Shown piece after piece: positions 48,961 to 57,468 of a DNA stretch of 64,000 nucleotides. The position numbers and the translations under genes were made by a program. Where the stretch lies: the NCBI GenBank assembly GCA_965219405.1, contig OZ244736.1:1054001-1118000 (forward strand), in the 5' to 3' direction. The notes under the pieces were generated by a model, which did no database searches, was not told the DNA's origin, and saw nothing but the letters and a program-made list of their open reading frames with translations. The stretch is from VXMO01 sp965219405 (lineage in GTDB: Bacteria > Chloroflexota > Dehalococcoidia > UBA6926). Positions within the stretch are counted from its first letter, which is position 1; every line of letters begins with the position of its first letter.

Positions 48961-49860
48961 GTGACAGGGTTACTTGGCGAGAATTCCTTGGGGATATCTC
49001 TCGACAGCAGGACATCCGTTATAGTGGCGCTCGCGACAGCCGCGGCAGTTCGTGACGAAGCAGCAATCAGGCAAGCTGTGTCTGATGCGCTGGCGGATGG
49101 CATCAATAACAATGAAATCCTCGACATCATGACTGTGGCGGCCCGTATACAACAGAGCATCAACCTCAATAACATCCTCCAGGGAATACAGGGCGTTTCT
49201 GCCACGACCTCTGCCGGAGCAGGCGCCGGAACCACTCGCCGCAGGCGTGGCCGTCCCCCGGGAAGTAGATCAACCAGGTCTCAGGCTGCTGCCCCGGTAT
49301 CTGAACCGACGCCCGAACCTTCGTCCGATGCAGAGGACATCGCGGCCGCATTCTCCTCACGAGAAGATTTCTGGGACCAACTCGTTGCCAGTTTTCAAGC
49401 CAGGATGCCTGACGCCCGCCTCTCCCGCACAGAGGGACCACGGGAGCGGATTGTCCGCATGGGTCGAGGCAAGATCGGTCTTAACTGGGCTTTCCGACGA
49501 CAGGGGCGTTTCGCGGTCCAGATCATCCTCAATAACGAGTCAGTCCAAGACCCGGACCTTGAAGGCGTCCGACAGACCGTTGCTGACTTCACGGGCGAGA
49601 CGGTCGAACTTGAAGGCAGGGGAGCAAATCACTCCACCATCGCCATTTATGGCCCCGAACGAGAGCGTGACATGACCCAGGCCTCCGTGGATTGGGGCGC
49701 GGTCACGATGGGCCGCATCTATGAGGTTCTTCGGAGCATTGAGGGTCGGCGACGCCGTCGTGGCCGCCGCCGCCGTCGTCCTGAAGAGGGTACCGTCGAA
49801 TCGCAGCTCCTCGAAAAACTCAGCATCTACGTGGCTCGCGGGTCCTCGTCAGCGGAATAA
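48961..49860 (+). CDS. Unknown protein with AT-hook and Arg-rich segments
   Basis: The 299-residue protein has three parts. The N-terminal helical part (about 10-65, DALADGINNNEILDIMTVAARI) resembles the helical repeats of carboxymuconolactone-decarboxylase-like proteins. The linker has an AT-hook-like RRRRGRPPGSR near residue 95. The C-terminal part (about 130-260, REDFWDQLVASFQ, LNWAFRRQGRFAVQIIL) resembles DUF4268 domains, followed by an Arg run (RRRRRGRRRRR). DNA or RNA binding is likely from composition. GTG 48961 follows GGGAGTAAGGGAAA. No reliable function. Confidence 0.55.
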   Translation: MTGLLGENSLGISLDSRTSVIVALATAAAVRDEAAIRQAVSDALADGINNNEILDIMTVAARIQQSINLNNILQGIQGVSATTSAGAGAGTTRRRRGRPPGSRSTRSQAAAPVSEPTPEPSSDAEDIAAAFSSREDFWDQLVASFQARMPDARLSRTEGPRERIVRMGRGKIGLNWAFRRQGRFAVQIILNNESVQDPDLEGVRQTVADFTGETVELEGRGANHSTIAIYGPERERDMTQASVDWGAVTMGRIYEVLRSIEGRRRRRGRRRRRPEEGTVESQLLEKLSIYVARGSSSAE

Positions 49861-49914
49861 AGTCATCCACGGACACAAAGGCTGGCGGCTGCCAGCGTCG
49901 GCCCCGAAGAAACC

Positions 49915-50505
49915 GTGAGTCGTCTCTCCGTTTTCGCGAATGCTATCGAGAGGATACGCTCGCCCATCGTTCGTGTTCTTGCCACGGTCGGTGTTCGTCC
50001 CAACCACCTGACTGTCCTTGGCGCCCTTATCGCTGTGGGCGCGGGTTACCTGGCCAGTCAGGGCACGCTACTGCCGGCCGGCCTTATATTCCTCGCCGGA
50101 AGCCTGATGGACGGCCTGGACGGCGCGCTGGCGCGCCACACGGATTCGGTGTCCCGTACTGGCGCTTTCCTCGATTCTGTGCTGGACAGGGTAGGGGAAG
50201 CGGCACTCCTCATTGGTCTGAGCTTCTACTTTGCTCGAGAAGATGACGTTCTCGCAGTCGTGGTGACCACTGCCGCGCTCGCTCTCTCAATGCTGGTGAG
50301 CTATGCGAGAGCACGCGCAGAGAGTCTGGGACTGAATCGCGGCGGCATTATTCCTGCCCCGCGTCCGGTCCGTGTCGCTATCCTGGCCGTCGGGCTGGTC
50401 GTTGCGCAGCCGCTCATCGCCGTTATTGCTGTTGCCGCGCTTTCTGCTGTCAGCGCGCTCCAGCGAATCATCGCGGGAATGGGCGGCAGCGAAGGGAATG
50501 AGTAG
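49915..50505 (+). CDS. CDP-alcohol phosphatidyltransferase (possible phosphatidylinositol-phosphate synthase)
   Basis: The 196-residue membrane enzyme has the full signature DG-x2-AR-x8-G-x3-D-x3-D, read in MDGLDGALARHTDS through GAFLDSVLD. Hydrophobic helices lie on both sides. These enzymes join a CDP-activated lipid to a polar alcohol. Inositol phosphate is a possible acceptor because ino1 and a PimA-like gene are in the same window; glycerol phosphate or other alcohols remain possible. GTG 49915 is used as start; the preceding gene ends 54 bases upstream. Confidence 0.82.
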   Translation: MSRLSVFANAIERIRSPIVRVLATVGVRPNHLTVLGALIAVGAGYLASQGTLLPAGLIFLAGSLMDGLDGALARHTDSVSRTGAFLDSVLDRVGEAALLIGLSFYFAREDDVLAVVVTTAALALSMLVSYARARAESLGLNRGGIIPAPRPVRVAILAVGLVVAQPLIAVIAVAALSAVSALQRIIAGMGGSEGNE

Positions 50506-50523
50506 CCGCGGAGCGCCCTAAAG

Positions 50524-51138
50524 CTACGCCGGGTCGATCGTCAGGGTTTCGTAGAAGAACAGAATCGGCCCCGTCCACGCGCTGTAGAGCGACGAGGGTC
50601 CTGAAGACACGATCATGAATGCCTCGCGGTCGTCACCCTCCCCGCGAAAGACAACGAGCGTCTCCCCCGTCGTTTCGGCATCCACGGCTCTCGAAACCCA
50701 ATTCGCGTGGTATGCCGGCGTGCCATCCGTTAGGGCAGTTTCCGTCTCCTCCACGATTTCAAGGCTGGGCTGCAGTTGCTGGAAGAACCTCATGCGGGCG
50801 CCCCCATACGACATGAAGTCGATCTGTGGCGGAGGAAGATCGCGCTCAATGTCCATAGTGACGGTTTGCTCCGGCGACACGAGAGAAACAACGATTCCCT
50901 CCGTGTCCCCGGGATCGCTGATGAGCCAATCATTCTGATACCGGAAACTGAACCCCAACTCATCGTCGCGATACTCAAGTTCCGACGTGCCGGGAATGAG
51001 GTATGGGTTCGGTGTTGGAGTCGGCTCTTCACGAAAGAAGCAGCCGGACATCGCTACTGCAGCGACAAACATAGCAAGCAAAGCGGCAAAGCCGACGAGC
51101 CATCGGTGTGTCCGCCACTTGCCGATTGATCCCTCCAC
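50524..51138 (-). CDS. Lipoprotein with PsbP-like domain
   Basis: The 204-residue protein has a basic N-terminus, a hydrophobic stretch (LVGFAALLAMFVAAVAM) and a lipobox AMSGC near residue 32. A Pro/Thr linker and a domain beginning LEYRDDELGFSFRYQNDW follow, a wording typical of PsbP-like or related beta-sandwich lipoproteins. It should be anchored outside the membrane; its ligand is unknown. GTG 51138 starts two bases behind the prfB stop and has GGGGAGAG upstream, so it is probably co-transcribed with prfB. Confidence 0.68.
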   Translation of the reverse strand: MEGSIGKWRTHRWLVGFAALLAMFVAAVAMSGCFFREEPTPTPNPYLIPGTSELEYRDDELGFSFRYQNDWLISDPGDTEGIVVSLVSPEQTVTMDIERDLPPPQIDFMSYGGARMRFFQQLQPSLEIVEETETALTDGTPAYHANWVSRAVDAETTGETLVVFRGEGDDREAFMIVSSGPSSLYSAWTGPILFFYETLTIDPA

Positions 51139-51140
51139 GG

Positions 51141-52245
51141 CTACCGCTCTCTCCCCACGGACTCCCGCAGCCACGTAGTCAGGAACGGATCCAACTCGCC
51201 GGCCAGAACGGCGTCCGGGTCTGGTTCCTCGTGCCCCGTGCGATGGTCCTTGACCATCTTGTATGGGTGGAGGACGTAGGTGCGAATCTGGTTGCCCCAC
51301 TCCGGCGCGACAAACTCGCCCCGTAGCCGCATCTCCTCCTCACGCCGTTTGGCCATCTCCCTCTCCACCAACCGCGCCATCAGGATCCGCATTGCAATCT
51401 CTCGATTTCGTACCTGCGAGCGCTCGTTCTGAACACTGACCGCAAGCCCGGTTGGAATATGTGTCAGCCTCACTGCCGTCTCGTTCTTTTGCACATTCTG
51501 TCCGCCCGCGCCGCTACTGCGGAACGTGTCCACTCGCAGGTCCTCCGGGCTTATTGACACGTCGACGGCGTCATCGACTACCGGCAGCACTTCTACCAGT
51601 GCAAATGACGTGTGCCGCTGGTGCTGGTTATCGAAAGGTGACAGGCGAATCAACCGATGAACTCCCGCTTCTCCTTTCAGGTACCCGTACACGTTCGGCC
51701 CATCAATCTCGAGGTCTGCCCGCTTGATGCCCGCCTCGTCGCCGTCCATCCAGTCGAGAATTCGCACCTTGTGTCCATGTGAATCTCCCCATCGGCGGAA
51801 CATCGTGACCAGCATCTGCGTCCAATCCTGCGAGTCGATGCCGCCTGCACCGGCCTGCAATGACACAATTGCCGAACGCCCATCATGCGGCCCACTCAGC
51901 ATCGCCTGCGTCTCGAGGTCTTCGAGAGCCTTCTGAACATTCTCGAGCTCGGCCTCAAGCTCAGGTTCCAGTTCCGACGCGTCCTCCGTGAGCGCCAGGT
52001 CGGCAAGATCCACCAACCCACGTGCGCCCCTCTCAAGGGACTGCCATGTGGCGATTTCCTCACGCAATTTTGAAGCCTCTCTCAGGATGCCCTGCGCGCG
52101 TTGGGAGTCGTTCCAGAAGTCCGGCTTCGCCGACTCAGCGTCCAGCTGTGAAACCCGAGATTCCTTGCCCGGCAGATCAAAGACGCTCCAGGTACGTTGC
52201 GATCCGATCAAGCAGCTGCTGAGCGCCGTTCCTTACGTCCTGCAT
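51141..52245 (-). CDS. prfB: Peptide chain release factor 2, with +1 programmed frameshift
   Basis: RF2 is recognised by the stop-codon tripeptide SPF in RLIRLSPFDNQHQRHTSF and by GAGGQNVQK. Translation starts at ATG 52245 and gives 22 codons ending in GAG CGT CTT, then TGA at 52177-52179. A shift of one base after CTT enters the main frame (GAT CTG CCG) from 52178 to 51141, for a 367-residue protein. A GGAG lies three bases before CTT, the same spacing as the stimulatory sequence in the E. coli frameshift site. The shift lets RF2 regulate itself. It is preceded by the endonuclease V gene. Confidence 0.93.
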
Positions 52246-52294
52246 CGATTTGCTAGCTCCAGGTCAATTAATGCCGTTTACATTGTGATTAATT

Positions 52295-52975
52295 TTACAG
52301 GAGTGATTCTCCGGCGGCTGCTCGATGCGCCAATCGCGTTGGCACGGGCACACGATAGCGTGGAGAACAGGCCAACGCCCATCTCACGGACGACTCAAGA
52401 TCGATAGTGTTTCCCGGTGAAACGTAGATGGGCCTCACGCCCGTGCGCGTGCGCACAACCGCGCCGATGACCTCCTGCCGGTGCGTCAACAGTGTCCACG
52501 CTCCCTTGTCCTCACCCGGTTCCCCATGCCTACCGACAAGCCGCGATTTTGCACAACCCACGATCGGAACATCAACCGCGAGTCCTAAGTGACATGCGAT
52601 GCCAAATCGACGCGGATGCGCTGTTCCCTGACCATCAACAAGAATCACGTCAGGCGTCAAGCGCAATCCCGCCAGGGCCTCAAGGAGGATCGGGGCCTCC
52701 CTGAAGGACAGCAGCCCCGGCACGTAAGGGAAATCTGCTATCCCCTCCGCTGTTGATACCTCCAACACCTCAAGTGATGGCCATGCCACCGTGACAGCAG
52801 CCCCACGAACACGTCCGGACTCCACGTCCGGCGGGGAGAGATCCACGCCCGCAATCGTGTGCACAGCGCTCTCCGGCAAGGCTCGATCCAGCTTTAGTTG
52901 CCCGGCCAGTTCCCGTTGTAAAGCTACTCCGGCTGTCGGCGAAATGTCCCACTCATGCAATTGGCGAACACGCAT
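52295..52975 (-). CDS. nfi: Endonuclease V
   Basis: The 226-residue protein has the endonuclease V motifs: GVDLSPPD with the first catalytic aspartate, the FPYVPGLLSFRE wedge region, DGQGTAHPRRFGIACHLG, and KSRLVG. It cuts DNA next to deaminated adenine (hypoxanthine). Spacing to prfB is about 50 bases. Start ATG 52975; no unusual features. Confidence 0.93.
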   Translation of the reverse strand: MRVRQLHEWDISPTAGVALQRELAGQLKLDRALPESAVHTIAGVDLSPPDVESGRVRGAAVTVAWPSLEVLEVSTAEGIADFPYVPGLLSFREAPILLEALAGLRLTPDVILVDGQGTAHPRRFGIACHLGLAVDVPIVGCAKSRLVGRHGEPGEDKGAWTLLTHRQEVIGAVVRTRTGVRPIYVSPGNTIDLESSVRWALACSPRYRVPVPTRLAHRAAAGESLL

Positions 52976-53048
52976 GAGACCATCCTACGTCCTCTCCGTG
53001 TCGCTTGCGTCGCTATGCGCTGCGCGAGTATCATGCGCAAACGTCGGT

Positions 53049-53125
53049 CGGGGTGTAGCGCAGCCCGGAAGCGCACCTGCATGGGGTGCAGGGGGCCCCC
53101 GGTTCAAATCCGGGCACCCCGACCA
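53049..53125 (+). tRNA. tRNA-Pro(GGG)
   Basis: A complete 77-nt cloverleaf with encoded CCA: acceptor CGGGGTG with CACCCCG, D stem GCGC, anticodon stem CCTGC/GCAGG with loop ATGGGGT (anticodon GGG), and T arm CCCGG-TTCAAAT-CCGGG. Confidence 0.96.
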
Positions 53126-53157
53126 TAAAGCCAATGTTCCCACGTTGAGGATCAATA

Positions 53158-53565
53158 ATGGATGTTGCTTTTGCCTTTGTCTGCGATTACGCCGAAAACT
53201 CGTCCAAACTGACCGCCGTCGGCATCGGGTTCGACACCATCTACGCTAAGGAAGTGCCCCTGAATCACCCGGTCTTCTACGTAGTAGCCGCGTTTCGGTT
53301 CAGGGCAGTGGAGGCGGGATCAAAGACCGTTGAGGTTCACATCGTGGATGCTGATGGCAGTGATGTTGTCCCCGCTCTCAGAACGCAGGTGGAGATAGGC
53401 CGACCGCAACCTGGCTACACTCATCGGACACATCGCATCGCACTCGGCCTGCATGGCGTAACATTCCCGGAGTACGGCGACTACGAAGTTTCCTGGCTCA
53501 TCGACGGTCACGAATCGGCCGTGATCCCACTCAAGATCGCTCCACCTGCCAATCACCCGTCGTAG
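53158..53565 (+). CDS. DUF6941-like beta-sandwich protein
   Basis: The 135-residue protein starts MDVAFAFVCDYAENSSKLTAVGIGFDTI, wording close to the DUF6941 family. It continues with beta-strand-rich sequence ending in EYGDYEVSWLIDGHESAVIPLKI. No catalytic motif is seen, so a binding or structural role is likely. It lies 32 bases behind tRNA-Pro on the same strand and is followed by a strong terminator. Confidence 0.65.
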   Translation: MDVAFAFVCDYAENSSKLTAVGIGFDTIYAKEVPLNHPVFYVVAAFRFRAVEAGSKTVEVHIVDADGSDVVPALRTQVEIGRPQPGYTHRTHRIALGLHGVTFPEYGDYEVSWLIDGHESAVIPLKIAPPANHPS

Positions 53566-53586
53566 CGCAAAACGCCCTTTAACGAG

Positions 53587-53621
53587 AAACGCCGCCCAGC
53601 GGGCGGCGTTTCGTTCTTTTT
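53587..53621 (+). terminator. Rho-independent terminator
   Basis: AAACGCCGCCC and GGGCGGCGTTT form an 11-bp stem with a 3-nt loop, followed by CGTTCTTTTT. It ends the transcript of the DUF6941-like gene. Confidence 0.88.
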
Positions 53622-53628
53622 GCGTGGT

Positions 53629-54009
53629 CTAGAACGTAATGGGGATCTGCTCGTGGTTGACCATATCGAATTCCAGCCACGGCTGCTCGGCGGCCTCGTG
53701 CGCCCACCAGAAACCGAAATTGTTGTCCTTCGCGGCCAGGTAATCTGTGTCCCGATCACCCATGTGGTAGTAGGCGTCCGCAGGATTCTCGCGCTTGACC
53801 TTACCGAGCTGATGCTTGGCGGAGACAAATGCGGGAGTGAGCTCCATATCTTCCCAGATCTTGCGTTGCACGCTCAGCGGCTTGTCTGAGCAACTGCCAA
53901 TGATAAAACCTACCTCATGTGCCTTGCGGACCATATCTGTCGTGACTCCGCCCGGCGGATCCCCTAGCTCCAGGGTTCCGTCGATGTCAAAGCTCAGAAC
54001 AATCACCAT
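53629..54009 (-). CDS. Small HAD-superfamily hydrolase
   Basis: The 126-residue protein has HAD motif I as SFDIDGTLELGDP and a later MGDRDTDYLAAKDN segment matching motif IV. There is no large cap domain, so it may act on large or protein-bound phosphate substrates or on nucleotides. The substrate cannot be named. Start ATG 54009. Confidence 0.78.
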   Translation of the reverse strand: MVIVLSFDIDGTLELGDPPGGVTTDMVRKAHEVGFIIGSCSDKPLSVQRKIWEDMELTPAFVSAKHQLGKVKRENPADAYYHMGDRDTDYLAAKDNNFGFWWAHEAAEQPWLEFDMVNHEQIPITF

Positions 54010-54038
54010 GCCTCACTCCTCATGCTGGTTGATAGTAA

Positions 54039-54072
54039 CGTAACTCCCTGCCGGAGCCGGCAGGGAGTTACG
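54039..54072 (-). terminator. Perfect 16-bp hairpin behind thiolase copy 1
   Basis: CGTAACTCCCTGCCGG pairs completely with CCGGCAGGGAGTTACG around a 2-nt centre, in the gap between the thiolase-like gene and the HAD gene. There is no long U-run, so it is a terminator candidate with moderate certainty. Confidence 0.6.
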
Positions 54073-54101
54073 TCATGACTCCCGTATTATGACAGAAGTC
54101 C

Positions 54102-55391
54102 CTAGTCAGGTGAAGTGGACATGGCGAGCGTGCCCGCCGAGACGGGCAGGACGCCGTGCGTCACAGCGACCTCCGCCTTGGTCGTGACCTGCCGGTCGCC
54201 TGCGCGGCCCTGCAGCTGCTCCAACGGATCGGTGATGAACACTGTCCGCATGCGGCCGGTACCCATGTTGCCACCGCCGGAGTTCAGCGGATTCGGGCCC
54301 TTCAGGCTGATGTCCCCGGCGTAGAAGTCATGCGCCTCACCGCGCTTGACGCCGCGCCAACCGAACGCCTCAAGGAAGTACTGCGTGAACACCGCGAAGC
54401 CGTCGTACGGCGCGAAGATGTCGATGTCCTCAGGCTTGAGGCCCGAGCCGTTGTACGACCGCTGCGCCTGGATGTCCGTCCATTCCTCAGTGTCATCGAT
54501 GGTCTGGACGAGGCTACGAGGCTGGAAGCCGCTCTGCGTGTGGTCAAGGATGTAAACAGGCTTCTGCTTCATGCTCTTGGCGCGCTCGGCCGATGCCACA
54601 ACGTACGCCGCCGCCGCCAACACCGGGCGGTCGCAGTCGAAGATGCTGAGGTCTCGGGCAATCATGCGACCGTTGAGGTAGTCCTCTTCGGTGAACTCGC
54701 CGGGCTCATGCTGCGCGTAGTAGCTGTACGGCCAGAGCATGCCGTTCTTCCGCTCCTGCACGACGAACGGAGCCATGCGGTCATGGTTCGTGCCGTACTT
54801 CTGGCAGTACTGGTTGAACGTGAAACCCTGACCGGAGAGGCCCCAGCCCCACGTGTTCGGCCACACCATCGGGCCTCGCGCCTGGTTGGACGGGTCCTGG
54901 TGATACCGCCCGGGCAGGTTGCCGTTCGGGTAGGTGACGACCACAACTTCTGCGCGCCCATCGGCAACGGCCTGCGCGGCCTGGCCGATGAGGTTCCAGA
55001 TGGGATCGCCGTGGTTGTTGATGTACTTGATGTTCTTGAAACCCATCTGTTGGCGGAGCCACTGGCCGGTGACGTGTGTCAGGCCGTCCTCCGAATCATA
55101 GGGCGGATCGAAGTACGGGCGCGGGCCCCATACGTCGCTCAAAGGCTGGCCATTTCCCTGGCCGCCTGCGGAGCCGACGATGCCATCGACGTCGTCCAGC
55201 GTGATGCCGGCGTCGTCCAGCGCGTTCTGCACCGCAATCATCATGTACGCGCCGAGGCTCTTGTCCATGGACTCGCCGTCCCAGCGGCGTTCCGTCGGGG
55301 AGTGGCCCCGGGCGACAAGAGCCGCCTTGCCACGACCTGACCAAATGCCGACCGGATCGTGATTCCGTTCCCAGTTGACTTCACGTGCCAT
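54102..55391 (-). CDS. Thiolase-superfamily protein, copy 1 (possible Ltp2-like aldolase)
   Basis: The 429-residue protein follows the thiolase fold: LGAYMMIAVQNALDDAGI, YINNHGDPIWNLIGQAAQA, DIFAPYDGFAVFTQYFLE and NSGGGNMGTGRM. The nucleophilic cysteine of true thiolases is absent; its region reads NHGDPIWN. Thiolase-like proteins of the Ltp2 group also lack it, pair with a DUF35 partner and cleave side chains by retro-aldol reaction. The gene stands 58 nt behind a DUF35 gene, so a two-subunit enzyme of this kind is a reasonable inference. Substrate unknown. It is a close duplicate of the gene at 56137. ATG 55391 is used. Confidence 0.75.
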   Translation of the reverse strand: MAREVNWERNHDPVGIWSGRGKAALVARGHSPTERRWDGESMDKSLGAYMMIAVQNALDDAGITLDDVDGIVGSAGGQGNGQPLSDVWGPRPYFDPPYDSEDGLTHVTGQWLRQQMGFKNIKYINNHGDPIWNLIGQAAQAVADGRAEVVVVTYPNGNLPGRYHQDPSNQARGPMVWPNTWGWGLSGQGFTFNQYCQKYGTNHDRMAPFVVQERKNGMLWPYSYYAQHEPGEFTEEDYLNGRMIARDLSIFDCDRPVLAAAAYVVASAERAKSMKQKPVYILDHTQSGFQPRSLVQTIDDTEEWTDIQAQRSYNGSGLKPEDIDIFAPYDGFAVFTQYFLEAFGWRGVKRGEAHDFYAGDISLKGPNPLNSGGGNMGTGRMRTVFITDPLEQLQGRAGDRQVTTKAEVAVTHGVLPVSAGTLAMSTSPD

Positions 55392-55449
55392 CTGCGTATT
55401 TCCTTTCTGTCCGTTCCGTGTCGCTCGTCTACTCAACGCACTATGCGTC

Positions 55450-55878
55450 TTAGGCGAGCTTCCACTCCGGAATCATTCTGCCAGGCTCTGCTTCGACGAA
55501 CTGAACCGCGCAGGTCGCGCCAATGGGAATATCGGGCTCCTCTGCCAGGTTCGAGCCGAAGTCATCAATCATGTTTGTGTGGAAGTTGATAACCGGGTCT
55601 TCCTCAAGCGCCACGATGACGTTGAGGAAAGGCTGCAACGGATGCCACTGAACCAGGCGGGAATCGTACGTGATCGAGTAGCCGACGATATTCGCGCGGC
55701 CACTGGTCTCCTCCCAGGTCAGATGGAAGTCGAAACCACAATCGCGGCAAACCGCCTCAGGCGGATATTGCCGTCGATCACACATCGTGCAGTACTGGAC
55801 GATGAGCTTGCCCTCATTACATGCGTCCCAGAACGGCTGCGTCGCCGGGTCCGGGACAGGTACTATCGGTCGTGCCAT
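55450..55878 (-). CDS. DUF35 OB-fold/zinc-ribbon partner, copy 1
   Basis: The 142-residue protein has a rubredoxin-like zinc ribbon (CTMCDRRQYPPEAVCRDCG) and an OB domain. This is the DUF35 layout that binds thiolase-like enzymes. It starts at ATG 55878 after GGGGGGAGATA and is followed by its thiolase-like partner. Its closest relative is the copy at 57469. DUF35 partners are thought to help acyl-CoA binding or complex formation. Confidence 0.85.
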   Translation of the reverse strand: MARPIVPVPDPATQPFWDACNEGKLIVQYCTMCDRRQYPPEAVCRDCGFDFHLTWEETSGRANIVGYSITYDSRLVQWHPLQPFLNVIVALEEDPVINFHTNMIDDFGSNLAEEPDIPIGATCAVQFVEAEPGRMIPEWKLA

Positions 55879-55920
55879 TATCTCCCCCCACTCTTGTATT
55901 GACACTGGTATTCCGTGCGG

Positions 55921-55950
55921 AATGTAGCATGGCGTCAGAGTGCATGTCAA
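55921..55950 (-). promoter_or_regulatory. Promoter of the thiolase/DUF35 pair, copy 1
   Basis: In minus sense TTGACA (55945-55950) and TACATT (55921-55926) are 18 bases apart, about 45 bases before the DUF35 start. The same arrangement stands before copy 2. Confidence 0.72.
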
Positions 55951-56073
55951 CGGAGCGCGTGGGCACGCGATTCATGTATAAAAACATTAGTATTCGCGTA
56001 TATGTTTGACACTGATGCTATCGGTTGTATCTACACAATTTGGCAATTATGAAACAGGTTTTTGACTAGTACG

Positions 56074-56112
56074 CAAAAATGAATAGCCCCCACCGATCGG
56101 CGGGGGCTATTC
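56074..56112 (-). terminator. Terminator behind thiolase copy 2
   Basis: GAATAGCCCCC and GGGGGCTATTC enclose a small inner palindrome. In minus sense the stem is followed by ATTTTTG. It ends the second thiolase/DUF35 operon before copy 1 begins. Confidence 0.85.
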
Positions 56113-56136
56113 TAGGCTCTTTGCTCGTGTAGAGAC

Positions 56137-57423
56137 TTAGCCAGGGTTCGTGCTCATCACAACCGTGCCCGCCGTCACCGGCAGCACGCCGTGGCTCACC
56201 GCAATCTCTGCGCGGCCCGTGATCTGCCGCTCGCCTGCGCGGTTCTGCAGCTGCTCAAGCGGATCGGTGATGAACACGGTCCTCATTCGGCCCGTGCCCA
56301 TGTTGCCACCGCCGGAGTTCAGCGGATTCGGGCCCTTCAGGCTGATGTCCCCGGCGTAGAAGTCGTGCGCCTCACCGCGCTTGACGCCGCGCCAACCGAA
56401 CGCCTCAAGGAAGTACTGCGTGAACACCGCGAAACCGTCATAAGGCGCGAACACGTCAATGTCGTCTGCCGTGATGCCGGAGCCGTTGTAGGACCGCTGC
56501 GCTTGGATGTCCGTCCACTCTTCCGTGTCGTCGATCGTCTGCACCAGGCTGCGCGGGGAGAACAGACTCTCCGTGTGATCCCAGATGTAGACCGGCGTCT
56601 GCTTCATGTCCTTGGCGCGCTCCGCCGTCGTCATGACGTATGCGGCAGCGGCCAACACCGGGCGGTCGCAATCGAAGATGCTCAGGTCGCGAGCAATCAT
56701 CCGACCGTTGAGGTAGTCCTCTTCGGTGAACTCGCCGGGCTCATGCTGCGCGTAGTAGCTGTGCTCCCAGAGCAGGCCGTTCTTGCGCTCCTGCACCACG
56801 AACGGAGCCATGCGGTCATGGTTCGACCCGTACTTCTGGCAGTACTGATTGAACGTGAAACCCTGGCCGGAAAGGCCCCAGCCCCACGTATTCGGCCATG
56901 CCATCGCGCCGGGCGCCTGGTTGGACGGGTCCTGGTGATAGCGACCCGGCAGGTTCCCGTTCGGGTACGTCACCACGACGGTCTCTGCGCGCCCATCGGC
57001 AATCGCCTGAGCGGCCTGGCCGATGAGATTCCAGATGGGGTCGCCATGATTGTTGATGTACTTGATGTTCTTGAAGCCCATCTGTTGCCGGAGCCACTGG
57101 CCGGTGACGTGCGTCAGGCCGTCCTCCGAGTCATAGGGCGGATCGAAGTAGTCGCGCGGCCCCCACACGTCGCTCAGCGGCCCGCCGTTCGGCTGCCCAC
57201 CGGCGGAACCGACGATGCCGTCAACGTCGTCAACGGTGATGCCGGCGTCATCGAGTGCGTTCTGCACCGCGATCATCATGTATGCGCCGAGGGACTCATC
57301 AAGCGACTCGCCGTCCCAGCGACGCTCCGTCGGGGAGTGGCCTCGGGCGATGAGGGCAGCCTTGCCGCGCCCGGACCAGATGCCGACGGGATCGTGATTC
57401 CGTTCCCAATTCTCACGTGCCAT
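56137..57423 (-). CDS. Thiolase-superfamily protein, copy 2
   Basis: The 428-residue protein is nearly the same as copy 1 along its whole length, including NHGDPIWN in place of the cysteine motif. It differs mainly in scattered substitutions (for example ESLFSPRS for SGFQPRS near residue 290). Conservation of all motifs argues that both copies are functional. It is followed by a strong terminator and preceded by its own DUF35 gene, 45 nt upstream. ATG 57423 follows AAGGAAATGACTTAG. Possible reasons for keeping both copies are dosage or slightly different substrates. Confidence 0.75.
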   Translation of the reverse strand: MARENWERNHDPVGIWSGRGKAALIARGHSPTERRWDGESLDESLGAYMMIAVQNALDDAGITVDDVDGIVGSAGGQPNGGPLSDVWGPRDYFDPPYDSEDGLTHVTGQWLRQQMGFKNIKYINNHGDPIWNLIGQAAQAIADGRAETVVVTYPNGNLPGRYHQDPSNQAPGAMAWPNTWGWGLSGQGFTFNQYCQKYGSNHDRMAPFVVQERKNGLLWEHSYYAQHEPGEFTEEDYLNGRMIARDLSIFDCDRPVLAAAAYVMTTAERAKDMKQTPVYIWDHTESLFSPRSLVQTIDDTEEWTDIQAQRSYNGSGITADDIDVFAPYDGFAVFTQYFLEAFGWRGVKRGEAHDFYAGDISLKGPNPLNSGGGNMGTGRMRTVFITDPLEQLQNRAGERQITGRAEIAVSHGVLPVTAGTVVMSTNPG

Positions 57424-57468
57424 CTAAGTCATTTCCTTTCCTGTTGGTCTTTGTCCTGAGTTCCGTGC

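Noticed and set aside
54156..57459. Long plus-strand open frames opposite the two thiolase-like genes
   Set aside because: Both duplicated copies show the same antisense frame because the sense genes are duplicates. The translated sequence has no family pattern and no start signals.
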